Shown in pieces: positions 1 to 7,223 of a stretch of 8,741 nt of DNA. Made by a program: the position numbers and the translations under genes. The first letter of the stretch is position 1, and each line of letters begins with the position of its first letter. Source of the DNA: Flavobacteriaceae bacterium (GTDB lineage Bacteria > Bacteroidota > Bacteroidia > Flavobacteriales > Flavobacteriaceae); the NCBI GenBank assembly GCA_002700405.1, contig PACY01000003.1, forward strand, positions 1-8,741, in the 5' to 3' direction. A model generated the notes under the pieces. The model ran no database searches, was not told the origin of the DNA, and saw nothing but the letters and a program-made list of their open reading frames with translations.

Positions 1-2
1 AA

Positions 3-851
3 AAAATAAATCTTTTAATTTCTCAAATTATTCATAACTATAAGATTAAAGAAAATGATCTTCAAGGTTCATTAAGAAGAGAGAAATTTACAATTTCAGT
101 TGGTGATGAATTACCTCCAGGTATTTTAAAATTAGCTAAGGTATATATAGCTAAAAAGAGAAAATTAAAGGTAGGGGATAAGATGGCAGGTCGACATGGT
201 AATAAAGGTATTGTTGCTAAAATTGTAAGACAGGAAGATATGCCGTTTTTAGAAGATGGGACACCTGTAGATATTGTATTAAATCCTCTTGGAGTTCCTT
301 CAAGAATGAATATTGGACAGATTTATGAAACTGTACTTGGATGGGCTGGTAAAAATCTTGACAAAAAGTATTCTACTCCAATTTTTGACGGTGCATCATT
401 AGATGAAATTAACGAAATAACAGATAATGCTGGTGTTCCAAAATTTGGTCATACATACTTGTATGATGGCGGAACTGGAGAAAAATTTGATCAGGCAGCT
501 ACTGTTGGAGTTATATACATGTTAAAATTAGGACACATGGTTGATGATAAAATGCATTCTAGATCAATTGGACCTTATTCTCTTATAACTCAACAGCCTT
601 TAGGAGGTAAAGCACAATTTGGTGGTCAAAGATTTGGAGAAATGGAAGTTTGGGCTCTTGAAGCTTATGGCGCTTCCAGTACCCTAAGAGAAATATTAAC
701 AGTTAAGTCTGATGATGTTGTCGGTAGAGCCAAAACATATGAATCTATAGTTAAAGGAGATTCTATGCCAAATCCAGGTCTTCCCGAATCGTTTAATGTA
801 TTAATGCATGAACTTAAAGGGCTAGGTTTAGATATAAGATTAGAAGAATAA
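3..851 (+). CDS. rpoB: RNA polymerase beta subunit, C-terminal part (5' end outside window)
   Basis: This is the last 282 codons of the beta subunit of DNA-directed RNA polymerase; the reading frame is open from base 3, so the start lies upstream. The fragment contains the nearly invariant GDKMAGRHGNKG stretch (fragment residues about 58-69), whose two lysines (K60 and K68) correspond to the conserved active-centre lysines of the family. It also carries the DKMHSRS and QPLGGKAQFGGQRFGEMEVW signatures, then TVKSDDVVGR and a PESFNVLMHELKGLGLDIRLEE C-terminus that interlocks with the beta-prime clamp. The ATG at 183 lies inside the conserved GDKM motif and is not a start. Stop TAA at 849-851. 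rpoC follows after 28 bases, the usual rpoBC operon order. The rifampicin-binding region lies upstream of this window. Nothing is unusual apart from truncation by the window edge. Confidence 0.98.
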   Translation, partial: KINLLISQIIHNYKIKENDLQGSLRREKFTISVGDELPPGILKLAKVYIAKKRKLKVGDKMAGRHGNKGIVAKIVRQEDMPFLEDGTPVDIVLNPLGVPSRMNIGQIYETVLGWAGKNLDKKYSTPIFDGASLDEINEITDNAGVPKFGHTYLYDGGTGEKFDQAATVGVIYMLKLGHMVDDKMHSRSIGPYSLITQQPLGGKAQFGGQRFGEMEVWALEAYGASSTLREILTVKSDDVVGRAKTYESIVKGDSMPNPGLPESFNVLMHELKGLGLDIRLEE

Positions 852-879
852 TTTATTATTAAAAATACATCCATTTATT

Positions 880-3800
880 ATGGCAAGAAAACAAGATAAA
901 ACAGTTTTGAAATTTAATAAAATTTCTATTGGACTTGGATCACCTGAGTCTATTTTAGCTGCATCAAGAGGAGAGGTTTTAAAACCTGAAACTATTAATT
1001 ATAGAACTCATAAGCCTGAGAGGGATGGTCTATTTTGCGAAAGAATATTTGGGCCAGTAAAAGATTATGAATGTGCATGTGGTAAATATAAAAGAATTAG
1101 ATATAAAGGAATTGTTTGTGATAGATGTGGTGTTGAAGTCACTGAGAAAAAGGTTAGAAGAGATAGAGTAGGACACATTAATCTTGTTGTGCCAGTTGCT
1201 CATATTTGGTATTTCAGATCTCTTCCTAATAAGATTGGTTATTTGCTTGGATTACCTTCAAAGAAATTAGATATGATTATATATTATGAAAGATATGTAG
1301 TTATTCAACCAGGTATTGCTGTTAATGCTGAAGGAGAAGCTATAAGTAAAATGGATTTTTTAACTGAAGAAGAATATTTAGATATTTTAGAAACATTACC
1401 TCAGGAAAATTTGTATTTAGATGATGAAGATCCAGATAAATTTATTGCAAAAATGGGAGCAGAATGTCTTATTGATCTTCTTTCAAGAATTGACCTAGCA
1501 GAGCTTTCATATCAACTTAGAGATAAGGCAAATAATGAAACATCTAAACAAAGAAAAACTGAAGCATTAAAAAGGCTTCAGGTTGTTGAATCATTTAAGG
1601 AAGGTAATTTAAATAGAGAGAATCTGCCAGAATGGATGATAATGAAGGCTGTTCCTGTAATTCCTCCTGAATTAAGACCGTTAGTTCCTCTTGACGGAGG
1701 TAGGTTTGCTACTTCAGATTTAAATGATCTTTATAGAAGAGTAATTATTAGAAATAATAGATTAAAGAGATTAATAGAAATTAAAGCTCCTGAGGTTATT
1801 TTAAGAAATGAAAAAAGAATGCTTCAAGAATCTGTTGACTCATTATTTGATAATACAAGAAAATCATCTGCAGTAAAAACTGAGTCAAATAGGCCATTAA
1901 AATCTCTTTCAGACTCATTAAAAGGTAAGCAAGGTAGATTTAGACAAAACTTATTAGGTAAACGTGTAGATTATTCTGCAAGATCTGTTATTGTTGTTGG
2001 TCCTGATTTGAAATTATTTGAATGTGGACTACCTAAGAACATGGCAGCTGAACTATATAAGCCTTTTATTATAAGAAAATTAATGGAAAGAGGTATAGTA
2101 AAAACTGTAAAATCAGCAAGAAAGATTATTGATAGAAGAGACCCAGTGGTATGGGATATTCTTGAAAATGTACTTAAAGGGCATCCTGTATTATTAAATA
2201 GAGCGCCAACACTACACAGATTAGGTATACAGGCATTTCAACCAAAATTAATTGAAGGAAAGGCTATTCAGCTACATCCATTAGTATGTACTGCATTTAA
2301 TGCTGATTTTGATGGAGATCAGATGGCAGTTCATCTTCCGCTTGGACCTGAAGCAATACTTGAATCCCAACTTTTAATGTTAGCATCCCATAATATTTTA
2401 AATCCAGCAAATGGATCACCAATAACTGTACCTTCTCAAGATATGGTTTTAGGTTTATATTATATGACAAAACTTAGAGTCTCAGATGATAAGGTTAATG
2501 TTACTGGTGAAGGGTTAACATTTTATTCTCCTGATGAGGTAATAATTGCTTATAATGAAAATAAAGTAGATCTGAACGCTTCAATAAAGGTAAAAACATT
2601 AGACTATAATGATGACAGAACCGAACTAGTAAGTAAAATTATTGAAACTACTGTAGGTAGAGTTTTATTTAATGAAAAGGTTCCTGAAAAAGCAGGATAT
2701 ATAAATGATGTATTAACGAAAAAATCATTAAGAGACATTATTGGTGAAATATTAAAAGAAACTAGTGTTCCAGAAACGGCTGCATTTTTAGATGATATAA
2801 AAACACTTGGATATAAGTTTGCTTTTGAAGGAGGTTTATCATTTAGTTTGGGAGATATAATTATTCCTGTTGAAAAACATAAGATGATTGATCAAGCTAA
2901 TAAAGAAGTTGATTCAATTAGATCTAATTATAATATGGGTTTAATTACAAATAATGAAAGATATAATCAAGTAATTGATATATGGACTTCAACAAATGCT
3001 GAATTAACTGAACTTTCAATGAAAAGAATTAGAGAGGACCAGCAAGGATTTAATTCAGTTTATATGATGCTTGATTCAGGAGCTAGAGGATCAAAAGAGC
3101 AAATTAGACAGCTTACAGGTATGAGGGGCTTAATGGCAAAACCAAAAAAATCAACTGCTGGTGGTGGTGAAATTATTGAAAATCCAATTTTATCTAATTT
3201 TAAAGAAGGTTTGTCAATTTTAGAATATTTTATTTCTACTCATGGTGCGAGGAAAGGTCTTGCAGATACTGCATTAAAAACTGCTGATGCGGGATATCTT
3301 ACTAGAAGACTTGTAGATGTATCTCAGGACGTTATAATAACTCAAGATGATTGTGGAACTTTAAGAGGCATTAATGTATCTGCTTTGAAAAAGAATGAGG
3401 AGGTTGTTGAGAAATTAGAAGAAAGAATAGTGGGTAGGACAGCATTGCATGATATTCATGACCCTATAACTTCAGAGATAATTGTATCTTCTGGTGATCA
3501 CATTAATGATATAATTGCTAATAAAATACAAAATTCTTCAATTGATCAAATAGAAGTTAGATCTGCATTAACATGTGAGTCTAAGAAAGGTATATGTGCA
3601 AAATGTTATGGAAGAAATTTAGCTACAGGGAAGGTTGTTCAAACAGGAGAGGCTGTAGGTGTTGTTGCTGCACAATCGATAGGTGAGCCTGGAACACAGT
3701 TAACTTTAAGAACGTTCCATGTAGGAGGTATTGCTGGAAATATTTCTGAAGAAAACAGTCTTATTTCTAAGTATGATGGAATAGCTGAAATAGAAGATTT

Positions 3801-5196
3801 AAAAACTGTTAAAGGAACTGACAGTGAAGGAAATAAAATAAATATAGTTGTTTCAAGATCTTCAGAACTAAAGATAATTGATAGTACTACTGGATTAGTT
3901 TTAAGTAACAATAATGTTCCTTATGGTGCTACGTTATTTATTAAAGATGGACAAAAAATTAAAAAAGACACATTAGTATGTCAATGGGATCCATATAATG
4001 GAGTTATTATTGCTGATTTCTCAGGTAAGATTGAATATGAAAATATAGAGCAAGGCATTACTTATGAAGTTGAAATTGATGAACAAACTGGTTTTCAGGA
4101 AAAAGTAATAATAGAATCTAGAAGTAAAAAGCTTATACCAACAATTCATGTAAAAAATAAAAAAAATGAAATAATTAGATCTTTTAATTTACCTGTTGGC
4201 GCTCATTTAATGATAGACAATAAAGAATCAATTAATCTAGGAAAAATTTTAGTTAAAATTCCTAGAAAATCTGCTAAAACGGGTGATATTACGGGTGGAC
4301 TTCCTAGAGTTACAGAATTATTTGAGGCTAGAAATCCTTCTAATCCCGCTATAGTAAGTGAAATTGATGGTGTTGTTTCATTTGGAAAAATCAAAAGAGG
4401 TAATAGAGAAATTATTATTGAATCTAAAACAGGTGAGATTAGAAAATATTTAATTAAACTATCTAATCAAATCCTTGTTCAAGAAAATGATTATGTAAAG
4501 GCTGGAACACCAATGTCAGAAGGATCTATTACTCCAAATGATATACTTAACATCAAAGGGCCTTCTGCTGTTCAACAATATTTAGTAAATGAAGTCCAGG
4601 AAGTATACAGACTTCAAGGAGTAAAAATTAATGACAAACATTTTGAAGTTGTTGTAAGGCAAATGATGAGAAAAGTAAGAATTGAAGATTCAGGTGATAC
4701 TATCTTTTTAGAAGATCAATTGGTTCATAAATCTGATTTTATTGATGAAAATGATGGCATATACGGTAAAAAATTAGTAGAAGATGCTGGAGATTCAGAA
4801 AATTATAAAGTTGGTCAAATAATATCTACAAGAGATTTTAGAGATGAGAATTCAATTTTAAAAAGAGAAGATAAAAAGGAGCTAGTTGCTAGAGATGCAA
4901 AACCAGCAACTGCAACACCTATTTTACAAGGTATTACTAAAGCCTCTCTTCAAACTAAATCTTTTATTTCAGCTGCATCATTCCAAGAAACAACGAAAGT
5001 TCTTAATGAGTCTGCTGTAAACGCAAGAGTTGATAATCTTAATGGGTTAAAGGAAAATGTAATTGTAGGACATAAGATTCCTGCAGGTACAGGTCTTAGA
5101 AAATATGATGATTTATTAGTAGGATCAAACGAGGCTTATGATGAACTTGTAGATTCTAAACTTGAGTCAGAGGAAGAAGAAGTTAATATTAATTAG
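880..5196 (+). CDS. rpoC: RNA polymerase beta-prime subunit, complete
   Basis: This is the 1438-residue beta-prime subunit, which with beta forms the catalytic cleft of RNA polymerase; the length suits Bacteroidota. An N-terminal zinc site uses C65, C67, C80 and C83 (CACGKY then CDRCGVEV). The catalytic loop NADFDGDQ has the three Mg-binding aspartates D476, D478 and D480. The second zinc site is C825, C899, C906 and C909. The bridge-helix region (STHGARKGLADTALKTADAG) and trigger-loop start (QSIGEPGTQLTLRTFHVGG, T945-F946-H947 within it) are intact. Between about residue 950 and GDITGGLPRV (about 1136-1144) lies a long beta-rich insertion in the position of E. coli SI3. The MRGLMAKP motif is followed by a Gly-rich loop longer than the E. 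coli one. The ATG start follows rpoB by 28 AT-rich bases with no Shine-Dalgarno sequence. It is probably cotranscribed with rpoB and with the DUF3467 gene 12 bases downstream. Confidence 0.99.
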   Translation: MARKQDKTVLKFNKISIGLGSPESILAASRGEVLKPETINYRTHKPERDGLFCERIFGPVKDYECACGKYKRIRYKGIVCDRCGVEVTEKKVRRDRVGHINLVVPVAHIWYFRSLPNKIGYLLGLPSKKLDMIIYYERYVVIQPGIAVNAEGEAISKMDFLTEEEYLDILETLPQENLYLDDEDPDKFIAKMGAECLIDLLSRIDLAELSYQLRDKANNETSKQRKTEALKRLQVVESFKEGNLNRENLPEWMIMKAVPVIPPELRPLVPLDGGRFATSDLNDLYRRVIIRNNRLKRLIEIKAPEVILRNEKRMLQESVDSLFDNTRKSSAVKTESNRPLKSLSDSLKGKQGRFRQNLLGKRVDYSARSVIVVGPDLKLFECGLPKNMAAELYKPFIIRKLMERGIVKTVKSARKIIDRRDPVVWDILENVLKGHPVLLNRAPTLHRLGIQAFQPKLIEGKAIQLHPLVCTAFNADFDGDQMAVHLPLGPEAILESQLLMLASHNILNPANGSPITVPSQDMVLGLYYMTKLRVSDDKVNVTGEGLTFYSPDEVIIAYNENKVDLNASIKVKTLDYNDDRTELVSKIIETTVGRVLFNEKVPEKAGYINDVLTKKSLRDIIGEILKETSVPETAAFLDDIKTLGYKFAFEGGLSFSLGDIIIPVEKHKMIDQANKEVDSIRSNYNMGLITNNERYNQVIDIWTSTNAELTELSMKRIREDQQGFNSVYMMLDSGARGSKEQIRQLTGMRGLMAKPKKSTAGGGEIIENPILSNFKEGLSILEYFISTHGARKGLADTALKTADAGYLTRRLVDVSQDVIITQDDCGTLRGINVSALKKNEEVVEKLEERIVGRTALHDIHDPITSEIIVSSGDHINDIIANKIQNSSIDQIEVRSALTCESKKGICAKCYGRNLATGKVVQTGEAVGVVAAQSIGEPGTQLTLRTFHVGGIAGNISEENSLISKYDGIAEIEDLKTVKGTDSEGNKINIVVSRSSELKIIDSTTGLVLSNNNVPYGATLFIKDGQKIKKDTLVCQWDPYNGVIIADFSGKIEYENIEQGITYEVEIDEQTGFQEKVIIESRSKKLIPTIHVKNKKNEIIRSFNLPVGAHLMIDNKESINLGKILVKIPRKSAKTGDITGGLPRVTELFEARNPSNPAIVSEIDGVVSFGKIKRGNREIIIESKTGEIRKYLIKLSNQILVQENDYVKAGTPMSEGSITPNDILNIKGPSAVQQYLVNEVQEVYRLQGVKINDKHFEVVVRQMMRKVRIEDSGDTIFLEDQLVHKSDFIDENDGIYGKKLVEDAGDSENYKVGQIISTRDFRDENSILKREDKKELVARDAKPATATPILQGITKASLQTKSFISAASFQETTKVLNESAVNARVDNLNGLKENVIVGHKIPAGTGLRKYDDLLVGSNEAYDELVDSKLESEEEEVNIN

Positions 5197-5208
5197 ATAA
5201 ATTAATCT

Positions 5209-5523
5209 ATGAGTTCAGATAAAAAAAATACAAAAGGAAAAATCAATATTGAAATTGACGAAAAGATTTCTGAAGGAATTTATTCTAATCTTGCTATTAT
5301 AAATCATTCTGTTTCAGAATTTGTAGTTGATTTTATTTCTATAATGCCTGGAGCTCAAAAGAACAAGGTTAAATCTAGGATTATCATTACACCACAGCAT
5401 GCAAAAAAGTTGTCAAAAGCTTTAAGTGACAATATAAAAAGATTTGAAGAAAGCTATGGTTCTATAAAAGATTATGAGAATCCTAATATTCAATTGAATT
5501 TTGGCCCTACTGCCAAAGCATAG
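5209..5523 (+). CDS. DUF3467 family small protein, downstream of rpoC
   Basis: A 104-residue soluble protein with no signal peptide or membrane segment. A charged, Lys-rich N-terminus (about residues 1-13) is followed by the compact DUF3467-like core: INIEIDEKISEGIYSNLAII (11-30), then SEFVVDFISIMPG (36-48), KVKSRIIITPQHAKKL (53-68) and an amphipathic helix ending about residue 86. The family has no established biochemical role that I know of. It starts 12 bases after the rpoC stop, so cotranscription and probably translational coupling with rpoBC are likely. As I recall, this position after rpoC recurs in Bacteroidota, but that needs checking. The family assignment is by sequence resemblance. 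A role at RNA polymerase is inference from position only. Confidence 0.85.
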   Translation: MSSDKKNTKGKINIEIDEKISEGIYSNLAIINHSVSEFVVDFISIMPGAQKNKVKSRIIITPQHAKKLSKALSDNIKRFEESYGSIKDYENPNIQLNFGPTAKA

Positions 5524-5620
5524 TATAATAGTTTTTAAACTTTCTTTACTTTTTTTGTAAATTGTCATTATTGTTTAAATTGCATTTAATTCCTATAATA
5601 ACTATATAATTCAATTAACT
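5524..5620 (+). promoter_or_regulatory. Intergenic gap with weak candidate Bacteroidota promoter
   Basis: This 97-base, AT-only-looking gap separates the rpoBC-DUF3467 group from the lipoprotein gene and is the longest plus-strand gap. A TTTG at 5554-5557, then 18 bases, then TAAATTGC at 5576-5583 loosely resembles the Bacteroidota TTTG / TAnnTTTG promoter elements, with imperfect match at -7. A TATAAT at 5594-5599 is also present but is weak evidence in such AT-rich DNA. The T-run at 5550-5556, flanked by TTTAC/GTAAA, could take part in termination after DUF3467, but the 5-bp stem is too short to call. A promoter or terminator is expected here from gene layout more than shown by the sequence. 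Confidence 0.3.
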
Positions 5621-6274
5621 ATGAAAAATATTTTTTATTCTCTTATTATTTTAACAACCTTTATTGGATGTTCAAATGAGGAGGTTTTAGATCCAACAAT
5701 TTTTAATTCTGAATTAACAATTATTCAAAATTTAGACAATGGTGTTCCAGTTGCATCTGTAATAAACGAAATAGGTGTAGAGGGCTTATATGGCTTAGAA
5801 TATGGTGGTGGTTTTATATTTCATGTGGATGTGATGGAGTCTACTATAATGGTTGCAACCGATTTTTCTGAAATTGGAGATGTGGCCTGGGGTGATATTT
5901 TTGATTTAGATACTAATATTGAAATTGGCTCAGGTATGCAAAATACTGAACTAATTATTCAAGGAAATCTTAATGATAATAGCACTGATGGCGTTGAGTT
6001 TGGAAATGATAATTATGCTTTTAAGATAGTAAGTGATTTAGAATATCGGGGGTTTAATGATTGGTTTATTCCAAGCAGTGATTCAATGGGAGCTATATAC
6101 AGTAATGTCCACTCTATGGGAATGGGTAATTTTGATGAAACATTAGTTTACTGGTCATCTACAAAACAAGGTTATTTTCCATATGTAATGTCCTTTGACT
6201 TTAATTTTGGAGGTCAAGCCTTTCCTGGTTTATGTACACAGGTTAATGGAATTTTAATTGCCAGAGAAATCTAA
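5621..6274 (+). CDS. Lipoprotein with DUF1566 / Fibrobacter-succinogenes-type domain
   Basis: A 217-residue predicted lipoprotein. The signal peptide (MKNIFYSLIILTTFIG) ends in a lipobox with lipidation cysteine C17. The residues after it, SNEEV, are acidic and resemble the export signals that send some Bacteroidota lipoproteins to the cell surface. The linker NGVPVASVINEIGVEGLYGL (about 40-59) and YGGGFIFHVD (61-70) match the characteristic opening of DUF1566/Lcl_C-type domains. The later motifs GDVAWGD (86-92), IGSGMQNTE (102-110), FNDWFIPSSDSMGAIY (145-160) and YWSSTKQGY (177-185) also fit. The C-terminus (GILIAREI) replaces the usual Arg-Val-Arg-containing end, and the usual mid-domain Cys motif is absent. 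The domain's biochemical function is not known; roles in the cell surface or adhesion are guesses. It begins after a 97-base gap and ends 18 bases before idi, so it may share that transcript. Confidence 0.8.
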   Translation: MKNIFYSLIILTTFIGCSNEEVLDPTIFNSELTIIQNLDNGVPVASVINEIGVEGLYGLEYGGGFIFHVDVMESTIMVATDFSEIGDVAWGDIFDLDTNIEIGSGMQNTELIIQGNLNDNSTDGVEFGNDNYAFKIVSDLEYRGFNDWFIPSSDSMGAIYSNVHSMGMGNFDETLVYWSSTKQGYFPYVMSFDFNFGGQAFPGLCTQVNGILIAREI

Positions 6275-6292
6275 ATTTATATAACAGAATAT

Positions 6293-6811
6293 ATGACTAC
6301 TGATTTTGTTATTCTTGTTGATGAAAATGATAAAAAAATAGGCTTGATGCCGAAAATGGAAGCCCATAAAAAAGGACTTTTACACCGTGCTTTTTCAGTT
6401 TTTATTTTTAATGATAAAAATGAACTAATGCTTCAAAAAAGAAATAGAAATAAATATCATTCTCCAGGATTATGGACAAATACTTGCTGTAGCCACCAAA
6501 AAGATGGAGAATCTAATATTGATGCGGGGAAGAGAAGACTTAAAGAAGAAATGGGCTTTTGTGTTGATTTAAATGAATTAGATTCATTTATATATTATGT
6601 TAAATTTGATAACGGATTAATTGAACATGAATTAGATCATATATTAATTGGAGAATATAATGGTAGTTTTAATGTGAATCCAGAAGAAGTAGATGAATGG
6701 AAATGGCTTGCTTTAGATAAAATTAAAGATGATATAAAAACAAATCCAAATAATTATACTGAATGGTTTAAAATAATTATGTATAATTATTACAATGAAT
6801 TAAAAAATTGA
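6293..6811 (+). CDS. idi: Isopentenyl-diphosphate delta-isomerase, type I
   Basis: A 172-residue cytosolic Nudix-fold enzyme that interconverts isopentenyl diphosphate and dimethylallyl diphosphate, supplying both C5 units for isoprenoids such as quinones, undecaprenyl phosphate and carotenoids. By comparison with E. coli Idi (about 182 residues), the catalytic Cys is C66 in TNTCCSH. The metal ligands are H25, H31, H68, E111 and E113 (EHE), the Nudix-box Glu is E86 (GESN...RRLKEEMG, 72-88), and the conserved C-terminal Trp is W158 (YTEWF). All key residues are present. The C66-adjacent C65 is an extra cysteine. The ATG start follows the lipoprotein gene by 18 bases. The stop is separated from the next ATG by one base (TGAAATG), which suggests translational coupling. 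Type I Idi is essential where isoprenoids come from mevalonate and optional with the MEP route; the window does not show which applies. Confidence 0.96.
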   Translation: MTTDFVILVDENDKKIGLMPKMEAHKKGLLHRAFSVFIFNDKNELMLQKRNRNKYHSPGLWTNTCCSHQKDGESNIDAGKRRLKEEMGFCVDLNELDSFIYYVKFDNGLIEHELDHILIGEYNGSFNVNPEEVDEWKWLALDKIKDDIKTNPNNYTEWFKIIMYNYYNELKN

Positions 6812-6812
6812 A

Positions 6813-7223
6813 ATGAAGTTAACCGTTAGTAGAAAAGCACATTTTAATGCAGCTCATAGACTTTACAATAGTAAATGGTCAGAAGATAAAAATAATCAAG
6901 TTTTTGGCAAGTGTAATAACCCAAATTTTCATGGACATAATTATGAGTTAACTGTAAGCGTGACAGGTCCTGTTAATTCTGAGACAGGATATGTAATTGA
7001 TATGGCTTTATTAAAACAAATTATTAAGCAAGAAGTTGAGAATAATTTAGATCACAAAAATTTAAATTTAGATGTAAAGGAATTTGAATCAGTAAATCCA
7101 ACTGCTGAGAATATTTGTATTTATATATATAATAATATTAAAGCAAGATTAGATTCAAATTTAGATTTAGAAATTATACTTTATGAAACCCCAAGAAATT
7201 TTGTAAAATATTCTGGAATTTGA
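6813..7223 (+). CDS. 6-pyruvoyl-tetrahydropterin synthase / QueD superfamily enzyme (PTPS-type motif)
   Basis: A 136-residue enzyme of the PTPS/QueD superfamily (T-fold), which acts on 7,8-dihydroneopterin triphosphate. Zinc ligands are H15 (FNAAHRL), H40 and H42 (FHGHNY). The catalytic cysteine C34 sits in CNNPNFHGH, giving a CxxxxxHGH spacing. That is the arrangement of animal-type 6-pyruvoyl-tetrahydropterin synthases, whereas canonical QueD has CxxxHGH. The other two triad residues, D80 and H81 (LDHKNL), and the pterin-anchoring Glu E125 (LYETPRN) are also present. Automatic annotation would probably name it QueD / 6-carboxytetrahydropterin synthase. The motif favours 6-pyruvoyl-tetrahydropterin formation, although superfamily members can be promiscuous. 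No other preQ0 or tetrahydrobiopterin gene is in the window. It starts 1 base after idi and its TGA overlaps the next gene's TTG start. Confidence 0.9.
   Translation: MKLTVSRKAHFNAAHRLYNSKWSEDKNNQVFGKCNNPNFHGHNYELTVSVTGPVNSETGYVIDMALLKQIIKQEVENNLDHKNLNLDVKEFESVNPTAENICIYIYNNIKARLDSNLDLEIILYETPRNFVKYSGI
7220..7223 (+). other. TTGA stop/start overlap
   Basis: The TGA stop of the PTPS-family gene (7221-7223) overlaps a TTG start (7220-7222) of the cupin gene, a 4-base TTGA junction that implies termination-reinitiation coupling. No in-frame ATG or GTG exists between the upstream stop (TGA at 7184-7186) and the conserved cupin sequence; the next in-frame ATG falls after the cupin metal motif. 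ATA at 7208-7210 is the only other near-start codon and is less plausible. Confidence 0.7.

Noticed and set aside
183..851. Separate short gene starting at ATG 183
   Set aside because: The ATG lies inside the invariant GDKMAGRHGNKG motif and the frame is open upstream to the window edge, so it is rpoB.
665..874. Minus-strand open frame of 69 codons
   Set aside because: It lies antisense to the highly conserved rpoB 3' end and has no recognisable family features.
3639..3911. Minus-strand open frame of 90 codons
   Set aside because: Antisense to the rpoC trigger-loop region; the plus-strand protein is fully conserved there, so this is a shadow.
4203..4394. Minus-strand open frame of 63 codons
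   Set aside because: Antisense to conserved rpoC sequence, with no homology signal.
5530..5561. Possible intrinsic terminator after DUF3467 (AGTT/AACT at 5530-5541 and TTTAC/GTAAA around a 7-T run)
   Set aside because: Stems are only 4 and 5 bp and contain almost no G-C pairs; such repeats are expected by chance in this AT-rich gap.
5594..5599. TATAAT as a sigma-70 -10 box
   Set aside because: Bacteroidota housekeeping promoters use different elements, no matching TTGACA is present, and TATAAT is frequent in DNA of this composition.
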